From the NCBI GenBank assembly GCA_003838065.1, contig QZAC01000038.1:1-64000 (forward strand): a DNA stretch of 64,000 nt, read 5' to 3'. The DNA is from Methanocalculus sp. MSAO_Arc2 (GTDB lineage: Archaea; Halobacteriota; Methanomicrobia; Methanomicrobiales; Methanocorpusculaceae). The notes under the pieces were generated by a model that made no database searches, was not told the DNA's origin, and was given only the letters and a program-made list of their open reading frames with translations. Shown piece by piece: positions 16,875 through 25,504 of this stretch; the first letter of the stretch is position 1, and the number at the start of each line of letters is the position of its first letter. A program made the translations under genes and the position numbers.

Positions 16875-18347
16875 TTATCTCTTGTTTTTGGTGATATTCT
16901 GGGCTATTATCTGTGACGATATCAGCGTCATCGGAACGCCGATTCCGGGATGGGTATACTGGCCGGTATAGTAGAGGTTCTCAACCTTTTTGCTCTGGTG
17001 TGCCGGCCTCCAGAGAGCTGTCTGGAAGAGGGAGTGCGTCAGGCCAAGTGCTGTTCCACGGTATGCATTGTACCGCTTCTCAAAGTCGGCCAATGCAAAA
17101 ATCCTCTTCGTTACAACTGCATCTCTGATGCTCTCCCCGGTTGTTGACTCGATGTGATCGATGATCTGGTTGTAGAACCTCTCCCGAATCTCCGGCGAGT
17201 CCGGGATGCCAGGTGCAAGAGGGACAAGGATAAAGAGTGCCTCACCATCCTGAGGGGCAGCCGATGTATCGCTCTTTGACGGGACATTCACATAGTATGA
17301 CGGGTTCTCGGGCCATTCTGCCTGTGCAGGGTCGAAGATGCGGTGGAAGTTCTCCTCCCAGTCCTTATCAAGGAAGAGGGTGTGGTGCGCAAGAGACTCG
17401 GCTTTCTTGTTAATACCAAGATAGACGACAAATGCGGAGGGGGCCATCTCGCGCTTCTTCCAGTACTTCTCCGGATAGGTGGCATATTGTGGTTCAAGCA
17501 AGGCCATCTCAGCATATGGATAGTCCGCATTGACGATGACGATATCTGCTTTGTACGTATCATGAGAGGTGGTGACACCGGTTGCCACACCGTCCCTGAC
17601 ATTTATCGAGGTGACGGGTTCATTGAACCGGAAGACGACGCCATACTGGCTGGCGAGATCATAGATCCCTTCAACAACCTTCCGCATACCACCATCCGGG
17701 TACCATACCCCCATGCTTAGATCGATGTAGGACATCATATGGTAGAATGCAGGCGTATTCTTCGGCGAGCTGCCGAGGAAACCGACTGAGTACTGAACGA
17801 TCCTGCGTGCTTCATCGCTTGAAAAACGCTTTTTAACGAAGGAATCGAGGCTTTCGAAGATATGGAATTTTCTCCCTTCCAGGATCATATGGGGATCGAA
17901 CATGTCAAAGATGGACCGATAGTCCCGGTACAGCATCTCCCCAATTGCGAGGTCGTACTTCTCTTTTCCCTCACTGAGATATCTTCTGAGTTTCTCGCCT
18001 CCATCTTTCTCAAAGGTATCAAATAAGGCGAGGTTTTTTGATACATCAGATGCGATGTCGATGGTCGGCCCTTCTTCAAAGTAAATCCTGTAGGATGGAT
18101 CGAGGCGAACCAGATCATAGAAATCCTCTGGCTTCTTCCCAAACTCAGCAAAGAACTTCTCGTAGACATCCGGCATCAGATACCATGACGGCCCCATGTC
18201 GAATGCATACCCTCCGTCCCTATGAGTACTGGCTCTGCCACCGGGCTGTTCATTCTTCTCTATGACGGTGACATCAAACCCTTCTTTGGCGAGCAATGCA
18301 GCCGCCGAAATCCCTCCAAACCCTGCTCCAACAATAACCAGTTTCAT
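16875..18347 (-). CDS. crtI: Phytoene desaturase (CrtI type)
   Basis: FAD-dependent carotenoid desaturase of 490 residues. The N-terminus MKLVIVGAGFGGISAAALL carries the dinucleotide-binding GxGxxG followed by VIEKNEQPGGRAST, and the C-terminus has YYTGQYTHPGIGVPM, the usual flavin-contacting end. It should desaturate phytoene stepwise towards lycopene at the membrane. The ATG at 18347 has GAGGAGTG just upstream; an earlier in-frame ATG at 18407 lacks a site and falls in the promoter. It precedes crtB by 11 bases. The intact gene contrasts with the truncated paralogue at 14355-15095. Confidence 0.92.
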   Translation of the reverse strand: MKLVIVGAGFGGISAAALLAKEGFDVTVIEKNEQPGGRASTHRDGGYAFDMGPSWYLMPDVYEKFFAEFGKKPEDFYDLVRLDPSYRIYFEEGPTIDIASDVSKNLALFDTFEKDGGEKLRRYLSEGKEKYDLAIGEMLYRDYRSIFDMFDPHMILEGRKFHIFESLDSFVKKRFSSDEARRIVQYSVGFLGSSPKNTPAFYHMMSYIDLSMGVWYPDGGMRKVVEGIYDLASQYGVVFRFNEPVTSINVRDGVATGVTTSHDTYKADIVIVNADYPYAEMALLEPQYATYPEKYWKKREMAPSAFVVYLGINKKAESLAHHTLFLDKDWEENFHRIFDPAQAEWPENPSYYVNVPSKSDTSAAPQDGEALFILVPLAPGIPDSPEIRERFYNQIIDHIESTTGESIRDAVVTKRIFALADFEKRYNAYRGTALGLTHSLFQTALWRPAHQSKKVENLYYTGQYTHPGIGVPMTLISSQIIAQNITKNKR

Positions 18348-18385
18348 CCTGGCACACTCCTCTGTATAATCATAATTATATTCTG

Positions 18386-18395
18386 TTTTATAGAC
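18386..18395 (-). promoter_or_regulatory. Probable TATA box of crtI
   Basis: The minus strand reads GTCTATAAAA here, a good archaeal TATA box. It lies about 40 bases upstream of the crtI ATG, within the 74-base gap after cruF. Transcription would start some 25 bases downstream, giving a short leader with the GAGGAGTG ribosome-binding site. This suggests crtI and the genes after it can be expressed separately from cruF. Confidence 0.55.
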
Positions 18396-18421
18396 TATAC
18401 TTGCCAATCGTACTAATAAAT

Positions 18422-19210
18422 CTATTTTTTGGGGTCATCTCCAGGAGTTTCAGCATCAGGAAAGAGTGGGTTTCTCTGTATCATATACATCAGGGCGACC
18501 AGGAGCGCACCCCCGATAAGAAATGGAATGAGCAGTCCGGCATAAAGGAGGTACCCGGTCCATAATGCGATGATAAGAAGAAGACTTGATGCCATATCGA
18601 CTGCAATCGGTTTCTGACACATCAGTCTCTCTTTCATCCCGATATAGAGTATTCCAGAGTATAGGAGTCCTGTCAGCAGCCAGCCAAGGAAGTTGATGGC
18701 CGGCACTCCGTAATACCAGCCTCCACCAGGCCATACCCAGAGCCCTGCATGGACAATCGCCGGATCGATGGCAAGATCGATGAGGACGAGCAGGAAGGCA
18801 CTCCCTATGATCAGGCGCCTGGGATGCGTACCTGCAAACTGTGAGGTGACAGTAAAAGCACCAAGCAATATTGGAAGATAGGCGAATGCAACGGTGAATG
18901 GAACGAGATTAAAGAGCCGGAACCCGAGATCATCAGAATAGTGGAACTCACCATAGGGCAGACCTGTGACAATCGCCTGCGCCTCAACGATGAGAGGAAT
19001 GATGCTGAGGATCGTCAGGAGAAGAATCCCTCTCCTCAGTCCGGCTTCCTTACAGAGCATATAATATGAGGGCAGGGCCATGGCGATAATAAAAAGTCCA
19101 GAGATGGCTGGTATATTGATATCTGTATCGAATCGTATAACCAGAAACCCTGCCAGAAACAGAACAATTGATGTAACCATCAGGGCTTTTGTAAGATTTC
19201 TCCGCATCAT
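18422..19210 (-). CDS. cruF: Carotenoid biosynthesis protein, CruF type (bisanhydrobacterioruberin hydratase-like, DUF422)
   Basis: Membrane protein of 262 residues with seven or eight hydrophobic segments. The blocks GLPYGEFHYSDDLGFRLFNL and DLAIDPAIVHAGLWVWPGGG are diagnostic of the CruF/DUF422 family. In haloarchaea the homologue hydrates the psi ends of C50 carotenoids to make bacterioruberin; in bacteria it hydrates gamma-carotene-type ends. It heads the minus-strand carotenoid cluster cruF-crtI-crtB-ubiA. The C-terminal 15 residues are polar and likely cytoplasmic. Confidence 0.85.
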   Translation of the reverse strand: MMRRNLTKALMVTSIVLFLAGFLVIRFDTDINIPAISGLFIIAMALPSYYMLCKEAGLRRGILLLTILSIIPLIVEAQAIVTGLPYGEFHYSDDLGFRLFNLVPFTVAFAYLPILLGAFTVTSQFAGTHPRRLIIGSAFLLVLIDLAIDPAIVHAGLWVWPGGGWYYGVPAINFLGWLLTGLLYSGILYIGMKERLMCQKPIAVDMASSLLLIIALWTGYLLYAGLLIPFLIGGALLVALMYMIQRNPLFPDAETPGDDPKK

Positions 19211-19260
19211 GCACGGATACTATCCCCTGGTGATAAAAAAGGATTTCCGGGTAGCTGATA

Positions 19261-19755
19261 CTATACCCGTGGGATCCCTCGTGCCGCCTTCTTTGCGGCA
19301 AGAGACTCAATTGGCTGCCGTTTAATCGTTTCATCCACGATGAGTGCTCCGGCAGCGGAGTGTACAGCGTACATCGATCTTCTGTGACGGTAACAACTGC
19401 ATCTATCATTTCGTCTCTAAAGCGTGGGCGAGAATCGCTGTCACCGCACCACCGCCCTTCCTGTGTGTGATCTCGGATCCGGCCTTCGCAGCAATGACTG
19501 ACCGGTACTCCCCAAGAAGGCCACGCCCCGGTATTGTTCCTACACGTGGACAGACGGCAGAACAGGCTCTGCAGGGCGCACCATCGACGACCTCTTTACA
19601 ATAGAACCTGTTCTCCGGACAAGTGGTCTGATCTGAACAGAAGATGATAGCGTCGGGCGGTCAGACGTTACGCAAGCACCGAAACCAGAACAATGGCCGG
19701 TATCCCATATTTCACGTTGCAGGTCTTCATAACTACTTACTGAAACCACACTCAC
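19261..19755 (-). pseudogene. Decayed FrhB/FdhB-like F420 dehydrogenase beta-subunit gene
   Basis: The minus strand carries pieces of one protein in several frames. From an ATG at 19755 the frame gives YEDLQREIWDTGHCSGFGAC, the N-terminus of FrhB/FdhB-type proteins, where a CxxC cysteine has become Phe. After a frameshift near 19650 the next frame gives GAPCRACSAVCPR (an iron-sulfur motif), LLGEYRSVIAAKA and GGGAVTAILAHALETK, then a TGA. MIDAVVTVTEDR follows that stop, and a further shift near 19370 leads to AGALIVDETIKRQP and a TAG at 19261. The family has 300 residues or more, so this is a multiply broken, C-terminally truncated copy of an F420/iron-sulfur oxidoreductase subunit. Confidence 0.72.
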
Positions 19756-19956
19756 TCCCAGGTATATTTATTTGCAAACGGACGGGCGCTCGCAGGGGTT
19801 ATCCTCGTATATCCAGCATCAAAGAATCATCTCGATGGCAAAGAGCGGTTATCCAGGCCTACCTGATCCCAATCGCAACACCCATTACCAACAGCAGACC
19901 AGATCTTCATAACCAAAACCATTCCATATAAACTAGTGCCCGACTCAGGTGATCCC

Positions 19957-20913
19957 ATGCAGAAATCCCAATGTATTACCGATATTAGTGACGGAGCAGT
20001 GATAGACTCCCTCTTCCTCCTCGAGCAGATAGAGATACGCAGGAAGAAAGATGATGGCAAATACCTCTTTGCCACCCTTGCCGACCGAACAGGCAGGATC
20101 TCCTGCAAGATCTGGGGCCTTGCATCACAATCGGCCGACGAGATCGAAACACTCGGCAAAAGCCTCCAACCGGGAGAGGTGTACCGGATCCGGGGCTTTG
20201 CAAAAATCTTCAATAACGAGTGCGAGATTAACATCAACGAGGGCATAGCTGATCTTACCACACCTGCAACCATCCAGCCTTCAGATCACGGATGGTTTGT
20301 GTACTCGCCGGTCGACATCAAAGAGACCGCCAGAAAGATCCAGGAGCTCGCCGGGACGATCCGAAATGGCGAGATCAAACTGCTCGTCTCGCTTGCACTG
20401 ATGGATGTCGGCGGATTTTATGAAAAGCCTGCTGCAAAGAAGCGGCACCATAACTATGCAGGCGGCCTTGCCGAACACACCCTTGAGACCGCCAGGATCG
20501 CAGTCGCCATGGCAGAAGCACAGAAGAGCTACAGACTTGACCGCGATATCCTGATTGCCGGTGCACTCCTCCATGATATCGGCAAGGCGCTCTCTTTTGA
20601 GAGACAGGGTATCGGGTATGTGGCACGCCCGGAATATGATCTCGTCGGCCACATCCCGCTTGGGGTCACCTTCCTCTCCAGCTTCAAAAGCCAACTCGAT
20701 GAACAGACCTATCTTCACCTCCTTCATATCATCCAGTCACACCATGGCGACCATGGTGATGTCACACCCCGGACACCGGAAGCATGGGCAGTGCATCTCG
20801 CCGATCTCGCAAGCGCCACCCTGCGGGAGGTGGCAGACGACATAGCAGGGCTTGCACCCGGGGAGGGGAAATGGAAAGGAGAGAAGAGCAAAAGGCCGGT
20901 GTATCGGATATAG
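19957..20913 (+). CDS. OB-fold/HD-domain 3'-5' exoribonuclease (YhaM-like)
   Basis: A 318-residue protein with an N-terminal OB-fold (about residues 15-105) that should bind single-stranded nucleic acid, followed by an HD phosphohydrolase domain with NYAGGLAEHTLETA, ALLHDIGKALSFE and IQSHHGDHG supplying metal ligands. This order is that of YhaM/CBF1 exoribonucleases. The ATG at 19957 is chosen because AGGTGATC lies five bases upstream; a GTG at 19936 is also in frame. The gene is flanked on both sides by decayed genes and is convergent with the GLUG pseudogene. Confidence 0.85.
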   Translation: MQKSQCITDISDGAVIDSLFLLEQIEIRRKKDDGKYLFATLADRTGRISCKIWGLASQSADEIETLGKSLQPGEVYRIRGFAKIFNNECEININEGIADLTTPATIQPSDHGWFVYSPVDIKETARKIQELAGTIRNGEIKLLVSLALMDVGGFYEKPAAKKRHHNYAGGLAEHTLETARIAVAMAEAQKSYRLDRDILIAGALLHDIGKALSFERQGIGYVARPEYDLVGHIPLGVTFLSSFKSQLDEQTYLHLLHIIQSHHGDHGDVTPRTPEAWAVHLADLASATLREVADDIAGLAPGEGKWKGEKSKRPVYRI

Positions 20914-21510
20914 GAGGATATCACCAGATAATTGCTCTCTCTTCAAACTCTTTTTAATATTGCCGGTTGCCGCATCCCCAGGTACATTGCCGCCATCGGC
21001 ATAACAATACTCGACAATCGTCTGGACATTCCCGGTTACCCTGCCGATTAGGGTTCCTGTCCCCCTTGCACCCTTCACCTCTACATCCCTGAGCCCCAGG
21101 TTTTTTATGACTGTTGGACCATTGTCCTGCCCGACATGGCCAAATAGCCCGACATTGTTAGTATCTGGACGATTGATCCTGAGTCCGGTAATAGTATACC
21201 CCATTCCAATGAAATGACCGGTAAAACTATTATCATTGCGTGCAACGCCAATCGGCAACCAGCCCTGAGGATTTAAAAGGGTGACATTCGCATATTCCTC
21301 ATAACCAGAAACGGTCATGTCAAGATCATTCATCAATACAAAATATGAGTTCAGGTGTTTGCGGGTATTATTCAGGTGAATCCAGTTTGTTATCTGATAA
21401 GGATCTTAAGCTGAGCCTTCTCCCCCGCCATAATATCCTCCCTCAGCAAGAGTCGGAATTAACACTGCCAGTAAAAAGAGGAGCAAGATAGTAATTAGAG
21501 ATCGTTTCAC
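20914..21510 (-). pseudogene. Broken GLUG-repeat surface protein gene
   Basis: A GTG at 21510, with GGAGAT directly upstream, begins a signal peptide (MKRSLITILLLFLLAVLIPT) followed by a Gly-rich start. An in-frame TAA at 21406-21408 then stops it after 34 residues. The same frame continues with DPYQITNWIHLNNTRKHLN, FVLMNDLDMT and the GLUG-like repeat GLFGHVGQDNGPTVIKNLGL, then runs out at about 20920 beside the YhaM-like gene. Secreted GLUG proteins are normally several hundred to thousands of residues long. The premature stop and missing C-terminus indicate a pseudogene. Confidence 0.75.
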
Positions 21511-21542
21511 ATCTCCTACTTCTTTGATCATCATATAAAAAT

Positions 21543-22793
21543 CTACCCCAGCCTCCTTACTCTGACAGACTCAGCATGCCCATACAACCCCTCAGCCTCA
21601 GCGAGCGCCTCCACCACATCTCCGATTGCCGCCAAGCCTTCTTCAGTCAGGATCTGGACCTGCGAGCGGGTGCAGAAATGATGGACATCGAGCCCTGAAT
21701 ACACCGAGGCATACCCTGCGGTCGGCAGGACATGGTTTGTGCCGGATGCATAATCACCACAGGCAACCGGGGTGTAGGAACCAACAAAGATCGATCCCGC
21801 ATGGCCGACCTCCCCAAGAAGTGCCATTGGGTCGGCAACCTGGAGCGAGAGGTGTTCGGGGGCAATGCTATCCATCAGGCGAACCGCTTCACTCCGGGAG
21901 GATGCAATCACGTACCCGGATTGTGTGAGGGCTTTCTCGATGATCTCCCGTCTTGGCGAAGACGCAAGCATGCGGGCAATCTCCTCACCGACACGCGCAG
22001 CGAGCCCGGCATCAGTTGTCACCAGCACGCTTGCCGAATGGGGATCATGTTCTGCCTGGGCAAGGACATCGGCTGCAATATATCCTGGATCGGCAGTCTC
22101 ATCTGCAATAATCCCGATCTCAGAGGGGCCTGCCGGAAAATCGATCTCCGCATGGTCGCGGAGGAGCATCTTTGCAGCAGTCACGTAGAGATTGCCAGGC
22201 CCAACGATCTTTGCAACCGGCCGGATCGTCTCTGTTCCAAGCGCCATTGCGGCGATCGCCTGGGCACCACCGATGCGATATGCTTCAGTAACCCCGGCAA
22301 TATCCATCGCAACAAGCGTCAGCGGATCAGCAGGAGGCGGTGTGCAGCAGCAGATCTCAGGAACGCCCGCCACCCGGGCCGCAACAGCGGTCATCAGGAC
22401 TGTTGACGGGTATGCCGCCCGCCCGCCGGGCACATAGCAGCCGACACGGGAAAGCGGCACAGTCCGGACACCAAGCGTGACCCCGGGCTCCACCTCCTCA
22501 AGCCAGAGGGACCGGGACTTCTGCAGCTCATGAAACCGGCTGATCCTGGCTTCTGCCTCACAGAGCGCCTCGATAATCCGGACATCCACCTGTTCGTATG
22601 CTTCCTCCATCTCTTCAGGCAGAAGAACCAGACTCTCCAGTTCGAGTTTGTCAAACCGTTTCGTAAGTTCGATGAGAGCAGAATCTCCACCAGTTTGCAC
22701 CGTTTCAATGATCTCCCGGACCGCTTCCTGCACCCCGGAGATATCACCCCGGCGCCTCTCCTTCCAGCCCGAAATATCAAGTGGCTTCCACAT
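21543..22793 (-). CDS. hisD: Histidinol dehydrogenase
   Basis: Zinc enzyme catalysing the last two oxidations of histidine synthesis, from L-histidinol to L-histidine with NAD. Family blocks are VPGGRAAYPSTVLMTA, IVGPGNLYVTAAK, DFPAGPSEI, LAQAEHDPHSAS with a zinc-ligand His, and SIAPEHLSLQ with the catalytic Glu-His pair. The ATG at 22793 (MWKPLDISGW) matches the family start and gives 416 residues. An earlier GTG/ATG near 22841 would add 16 hydrophobic residues not typical of HisD. It is divergent from the metallo-beta-lactamase-fold gene. Confidence 0.93.
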   Translation of the reverse strand: MWKPLDISGWKERRRGDISGVQEAVREIIETVQTGGDSALIELTKRFDKLELESLVLLPEEMEEAYEQVDVRIIEALCEAEARISRFHELQKSRSLWLEEVEPGVTLGVRTVPLSRVGCYVPGGRAAYPSTVLMTAVAARVAGVPEICCCTPPPADPLTLVAMDIAGVTEAYRIGGAQAIAAMALGTETIRPVAKIVGPGNLYVTAAKMLLRDHAEIDFPAGPSEIGIIADETADPGYIAADVLAQAEHDPHSASVLVTTDAGLAARVGEEIARMLASSPRREIIEKALTQSGYVIASSRSEAVRLMDSIAPEHLSLQVADPMALLGEVGHAGSIFVGSYTPVACGDYASGTNHVLPTAGYASVYSGLDVHHFCTRSQVQILTEEGLAAIGDVVEALAEAEGLYGHAESVRVRRLG

Positions 22794-22965
22794 ACGTATT
22801 GGTGCAACGCAGAATACATTGAATCTTTCCAGATACATCACTCTGCAGGACCTATGTCACTCCAAACAGCTGGCATTCAGGACTTCTCACGAATCGTGTA
22901 CACACCGAACCCAGAACACCCCTGAACAACTGTGTTATCTAACAGAGGATCCAATACAGTACCTG

Positions 22966-23754
22966 ATGGAATGCACGGTGCTTGCAAGCGGGAGCAGCGG
23001 CAACTGCATCTATGTGAGAGACGAAGAGAGCGCTCTGGTTATCGATGCAGGCATTTCAAAGAGAGAGATCCTTACCAGGCTTGCATGCTCCGGCGGAAAG
23101 CCGGGGCTCATTGATGCAATCCTCCTCACGCATGAGCATACCGACCATGTGCGGGGGGCCGAAGCACTTGCCCGATCACTGAACATCCCCCTGATCGGGA
23201 CAGGTGGGACCATCACCTCGTTTCGCTCCACCCGCCAGGCGATAAAAAAGCCTGCAGATCAGATTCTCTGCCGGTATAACACTCCTTTTACTACCGGGGC
23301 ATTTGAGATCACACCATTCGCAGTCTCACATGATGCACGTGAGCCATGCGGGTATACAATTCGGTCAGGGGATCTGAGCCTCGCTATCATGACCGATACC
23401 GGCATGGTTACAACACAGATGATGGAGGTGCTTGCAGCCAGCGACGGAATCGTCCTTGAATCCAATCACTGCACGACAATGCTTGCTGAAGGGCCATATC
23501 CAGAATACCTGAAACGGCGAATCAGGAGTAAGACCGGACATCTCTCAAATACGATGGCAGCAGACTGCCTTGCACACCTGAATGGATCAGCCCACCTGGT
23601 TATCTTATCTCACCTCAGCGAGGTGAATAACACCCCCACCCGCGCCTTTGCACAATCACAGGAAGCCCTTGGACTGAATATGGATACAATTGAAATTCAT
23701 GTCGCATCTGCGCTGAGCAAACATTCCTGTCTGTCAAAAAAAATACGTCTCTGA
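22966..23754 (+). CDS. Metallo-beta-lactamase-fold hydrolase (YycJ/WalJ-like)
   Basis: A 262-residue protein with a complete metal-binding site: LLTHEHTDHVRGAE (HxHxDH), VSHDAREP and TDTG, a later ESNHC, and LSHLSEVNNTP near the C-terminus. The opening MECTVLASGSSGNCIYV is typical of the YycJ/WalJ group of predicted phosphodiesterases or nucleases. The ATG at 22966 matches that opening. No strong ribosome-binding site lies close to it, so translation may be leaderless. The substrate is not known. Confidence 0.85.
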   Translation: MECTVLASGSSGNCIYVRDEESALVIDAGISKREILTRLACSGGKPGLIDAILLTHEHTDHVRGAEALARSLNIPLIGTGGTITSFRSTRQAIKKPADQILCRYNTPFTTGAFEITPFAVSHDAREPCGYTIRSGDLSLAIMTDTGMVTTQMMEVLAASDGIVLESNHCTTMLAEGPYPEYLKRRIRSKTGHLSNTMAADCLAHLNGSAHLVILSHLSEVNNTPTRAFAQSQEALGLNMDTIEIHVASALSKHSCLSKKIRL

Positions 23755-23793
23755 TACCCGGCACGCTGGCACCATTCATAACAACATCAATGG

Positions 23794-25452
23794 TTATGCA
23801 CCCAACTTTTTTGAGAACGAAGCGCCAGCGATATGATACCGTTTTTGAATAGATGCAAGAGATTCAATCTCGTCCATTCGTTTGTCATCTCGTACGCGGA
23901 CAAATCGTGGAAACCTGAGTGCATACCCTGATTCATAATTTGTGCTTTTCTGGATCTCTGAATATCCAACTTCAAAGATGATTCCGGGCTCAAATTGAAC
24001 TTTTTTGCCCGTTGTGCTTATTACCCGGTCAGAAAAGAGCTCATACAGGAACCCAAGGGTCTCATCAGTAATGCCAGTTGCAACCCTGCTTACAGGAAGA
24101 AGATTACCCTGATCGTCCTGGCATGCAAGGAGAAATGATCCGAAATGATGTGCCCGACGGCCTTCTCCCCACTCGCCACCGATCACGGCAAGATCCATCG
24201 TTTCAACCTCCGGCTTGCATTTTACCCAGTGTTTTCCCCTGCTTCCGGGAATATACGGTGATTCCGGTCGTTTCAGCATAATCCCCTCATGCCCGGCATC
24301 CAGTGCCTCACGATAAAATTCCTCAAGTTCCAGGGCACTATCAGATCGGATCTGTGGCGCAAGGCAACCATGCACTACAGATTCCAGGTGCTTTCTCCGT
24401 TCTTCAAGGAAATGATCAATGAGACTCTCACCGTTTCGATACAGGATGTCAAAAACAAACGGGATCATCCTGATACGAACGCTATGTTCTGCAATTCCAT
24501 GTTTTCTCCTGATACGCCGGAGAACAGTCTGAAACGGCATGGGACGTCCGTCTTCCATGGCAACAATCTCACCATCCACAATGACATCCTCAGAAATCTG
24601 GGACTTCAGCTCGTCAGTAACATCAGGGAGTGCTGTGGTAAGGTCTTCAAGCCTTCGTGAATAGATGGCAACCCGATCGCCTGATTTATGGAACTGGAAC
24701 CTGCTCCCATCATATTTATATTCTGCACAGACGCTGCTGTTTCCGGCAACCATATCCTCAATAGACCCTGCCTGGGCAAGCATCATCTTCACCGGCCTGA
24801 AGAGTTCGATCCTGACAGATGCAAGATCATCAGGATGATACTTCGCAAGGCGTGCAACCTCACCAAGATCATTTTTCACCTGGTGCGCACGGGTGATGAG
24901 ATCCACATTGACTGAAAACGCCTGTGCGATTGCATCGCGCACATTCCCCTCTCCTACACCAATCCGGAGCTCTTCCAGCATCAGGCGTGTGAGGTACCTG
25001 CCTTCACGTGGAGAGACATTTGAAAAAAGAAACCGGACATTTCTCATTTTCTCTTTCTGGGACTGTTGACCTCCAGTATCAGCCATTCGTTCAAATATGG
25101 CATAGACAAGAGATAGATCCAGATCTTCGGTGAAAAAAGTGGTCTGTGTCTTTTCTGAGAGGGACTTTTCAACTGCGAGGCCTGCATCGCCGATCTGGTT
25201 CACCAGGGTAATAAGATCGCCTCGTTTTTTCCCGCATACATAGGCAACAGCATCATAGAGAAGGTTTGGACCTACCCCGAGGTGCGAAGAGCTCCAGTCA
25301 GGAAAAATAAGTCCCCTGATAAACCTGACAAATATCGGGAGATTCTCTTCATCAAGATCCGGCAGAATCCCGGCTATGAGATTGATCATCTCGAGCCGGC
25401 CGGAGAGCTGTTCTATCTTCTCGCACCAGAGGGCAAACTTAGAAAAACGCAT
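23794..25452 (-). CDS. lig: ATP-dependent DNA ligase
   Basis: Archaeal replicative DNA ligase of 552 residues. The N-terminal all-helical DNA-binding domain covers roughly residues 1-215. The nucleotidyltransferase domain has EYKYDGSR, with the adenylated Lys at 246, DGEIVAMEDG, and HEGIMLKRPESPY. The OB domain contains the final KCKPEVETMDLAVIGG motif and ends with RFPRFVRVRDDK. The start codon lies within a 16-base inverted repeat (25451-25466; ATACAC and GTGTAT arms). nreA, a PCNA-linked repair gene, is 52 bases upstream in the same direction. Confidence 0.95.
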   Translation of the reverse strand: MRFSKFALWCEKIEQLSGRLEMINLIAGILPDLDEENLPIFVRFIRGLIFPDWSSSHLGVGPNLLYDAVAYVCGKKRGDLITLVNQIGDAGLAVEKSLSEKTQTTFFTEDLDLSLVYAIFERMADTGGQQSQKEKMRNVRFLFSNVSPREGRYLTRLMLEELRIGVGEGNVRDAIAQAFSVNVDLITRAHQVKNDLGEVARLAKYHPDDLASVRIELFRPVKMMLAQAGSIEDMVAGNSSVCAEYKYDGSRFQFHKSGDRVAIYSRRLEDLTTALPDVTDELKSQISEDVIVDGEIVAMEDGRPMPFQTVLRRIRRKHGIAEHSVRIRMIPFVFDILYRNGESLIDHFLEERRKHLESVVHGCLAPQIRSDSALELEEFYREALDAGHEGIMLKRPESPYIPGSRGKHWVKCKPEVETMDLAVIGGEWGEGRRAHHFGSFLLACQDDQGNLLPVSRVATGITDETLGFLYELFSDRVISTTGKKVQFEPGIIFEVGYSEIQKSTNYESGYALRFPRFVRVRDDKRMDEIESLASIQKRYHIAGASFSKKLGA

Positions 25453-25504
25453 ACACTTGTGTGTATATCTTTGTTGATAGCTTTTGAAGGTATTGATCTG
25501 TCAA

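Noticed and set aside
19281..19301. Inverted repeat TGCCGC/GCGGCA as a terminator
   Set aside because: It lies inside the remnant FrhB-like coding sequence and is not followed by a T-run.
20737..20920. Minus-strand continuation of the GLUG frame through the YhaM-like gene
   Set aside because: Beyond about 20920 the translation becomes Cys/Pro-rich and unlike GLUG repeats; it is the antisense shadow of the nuclease gene.
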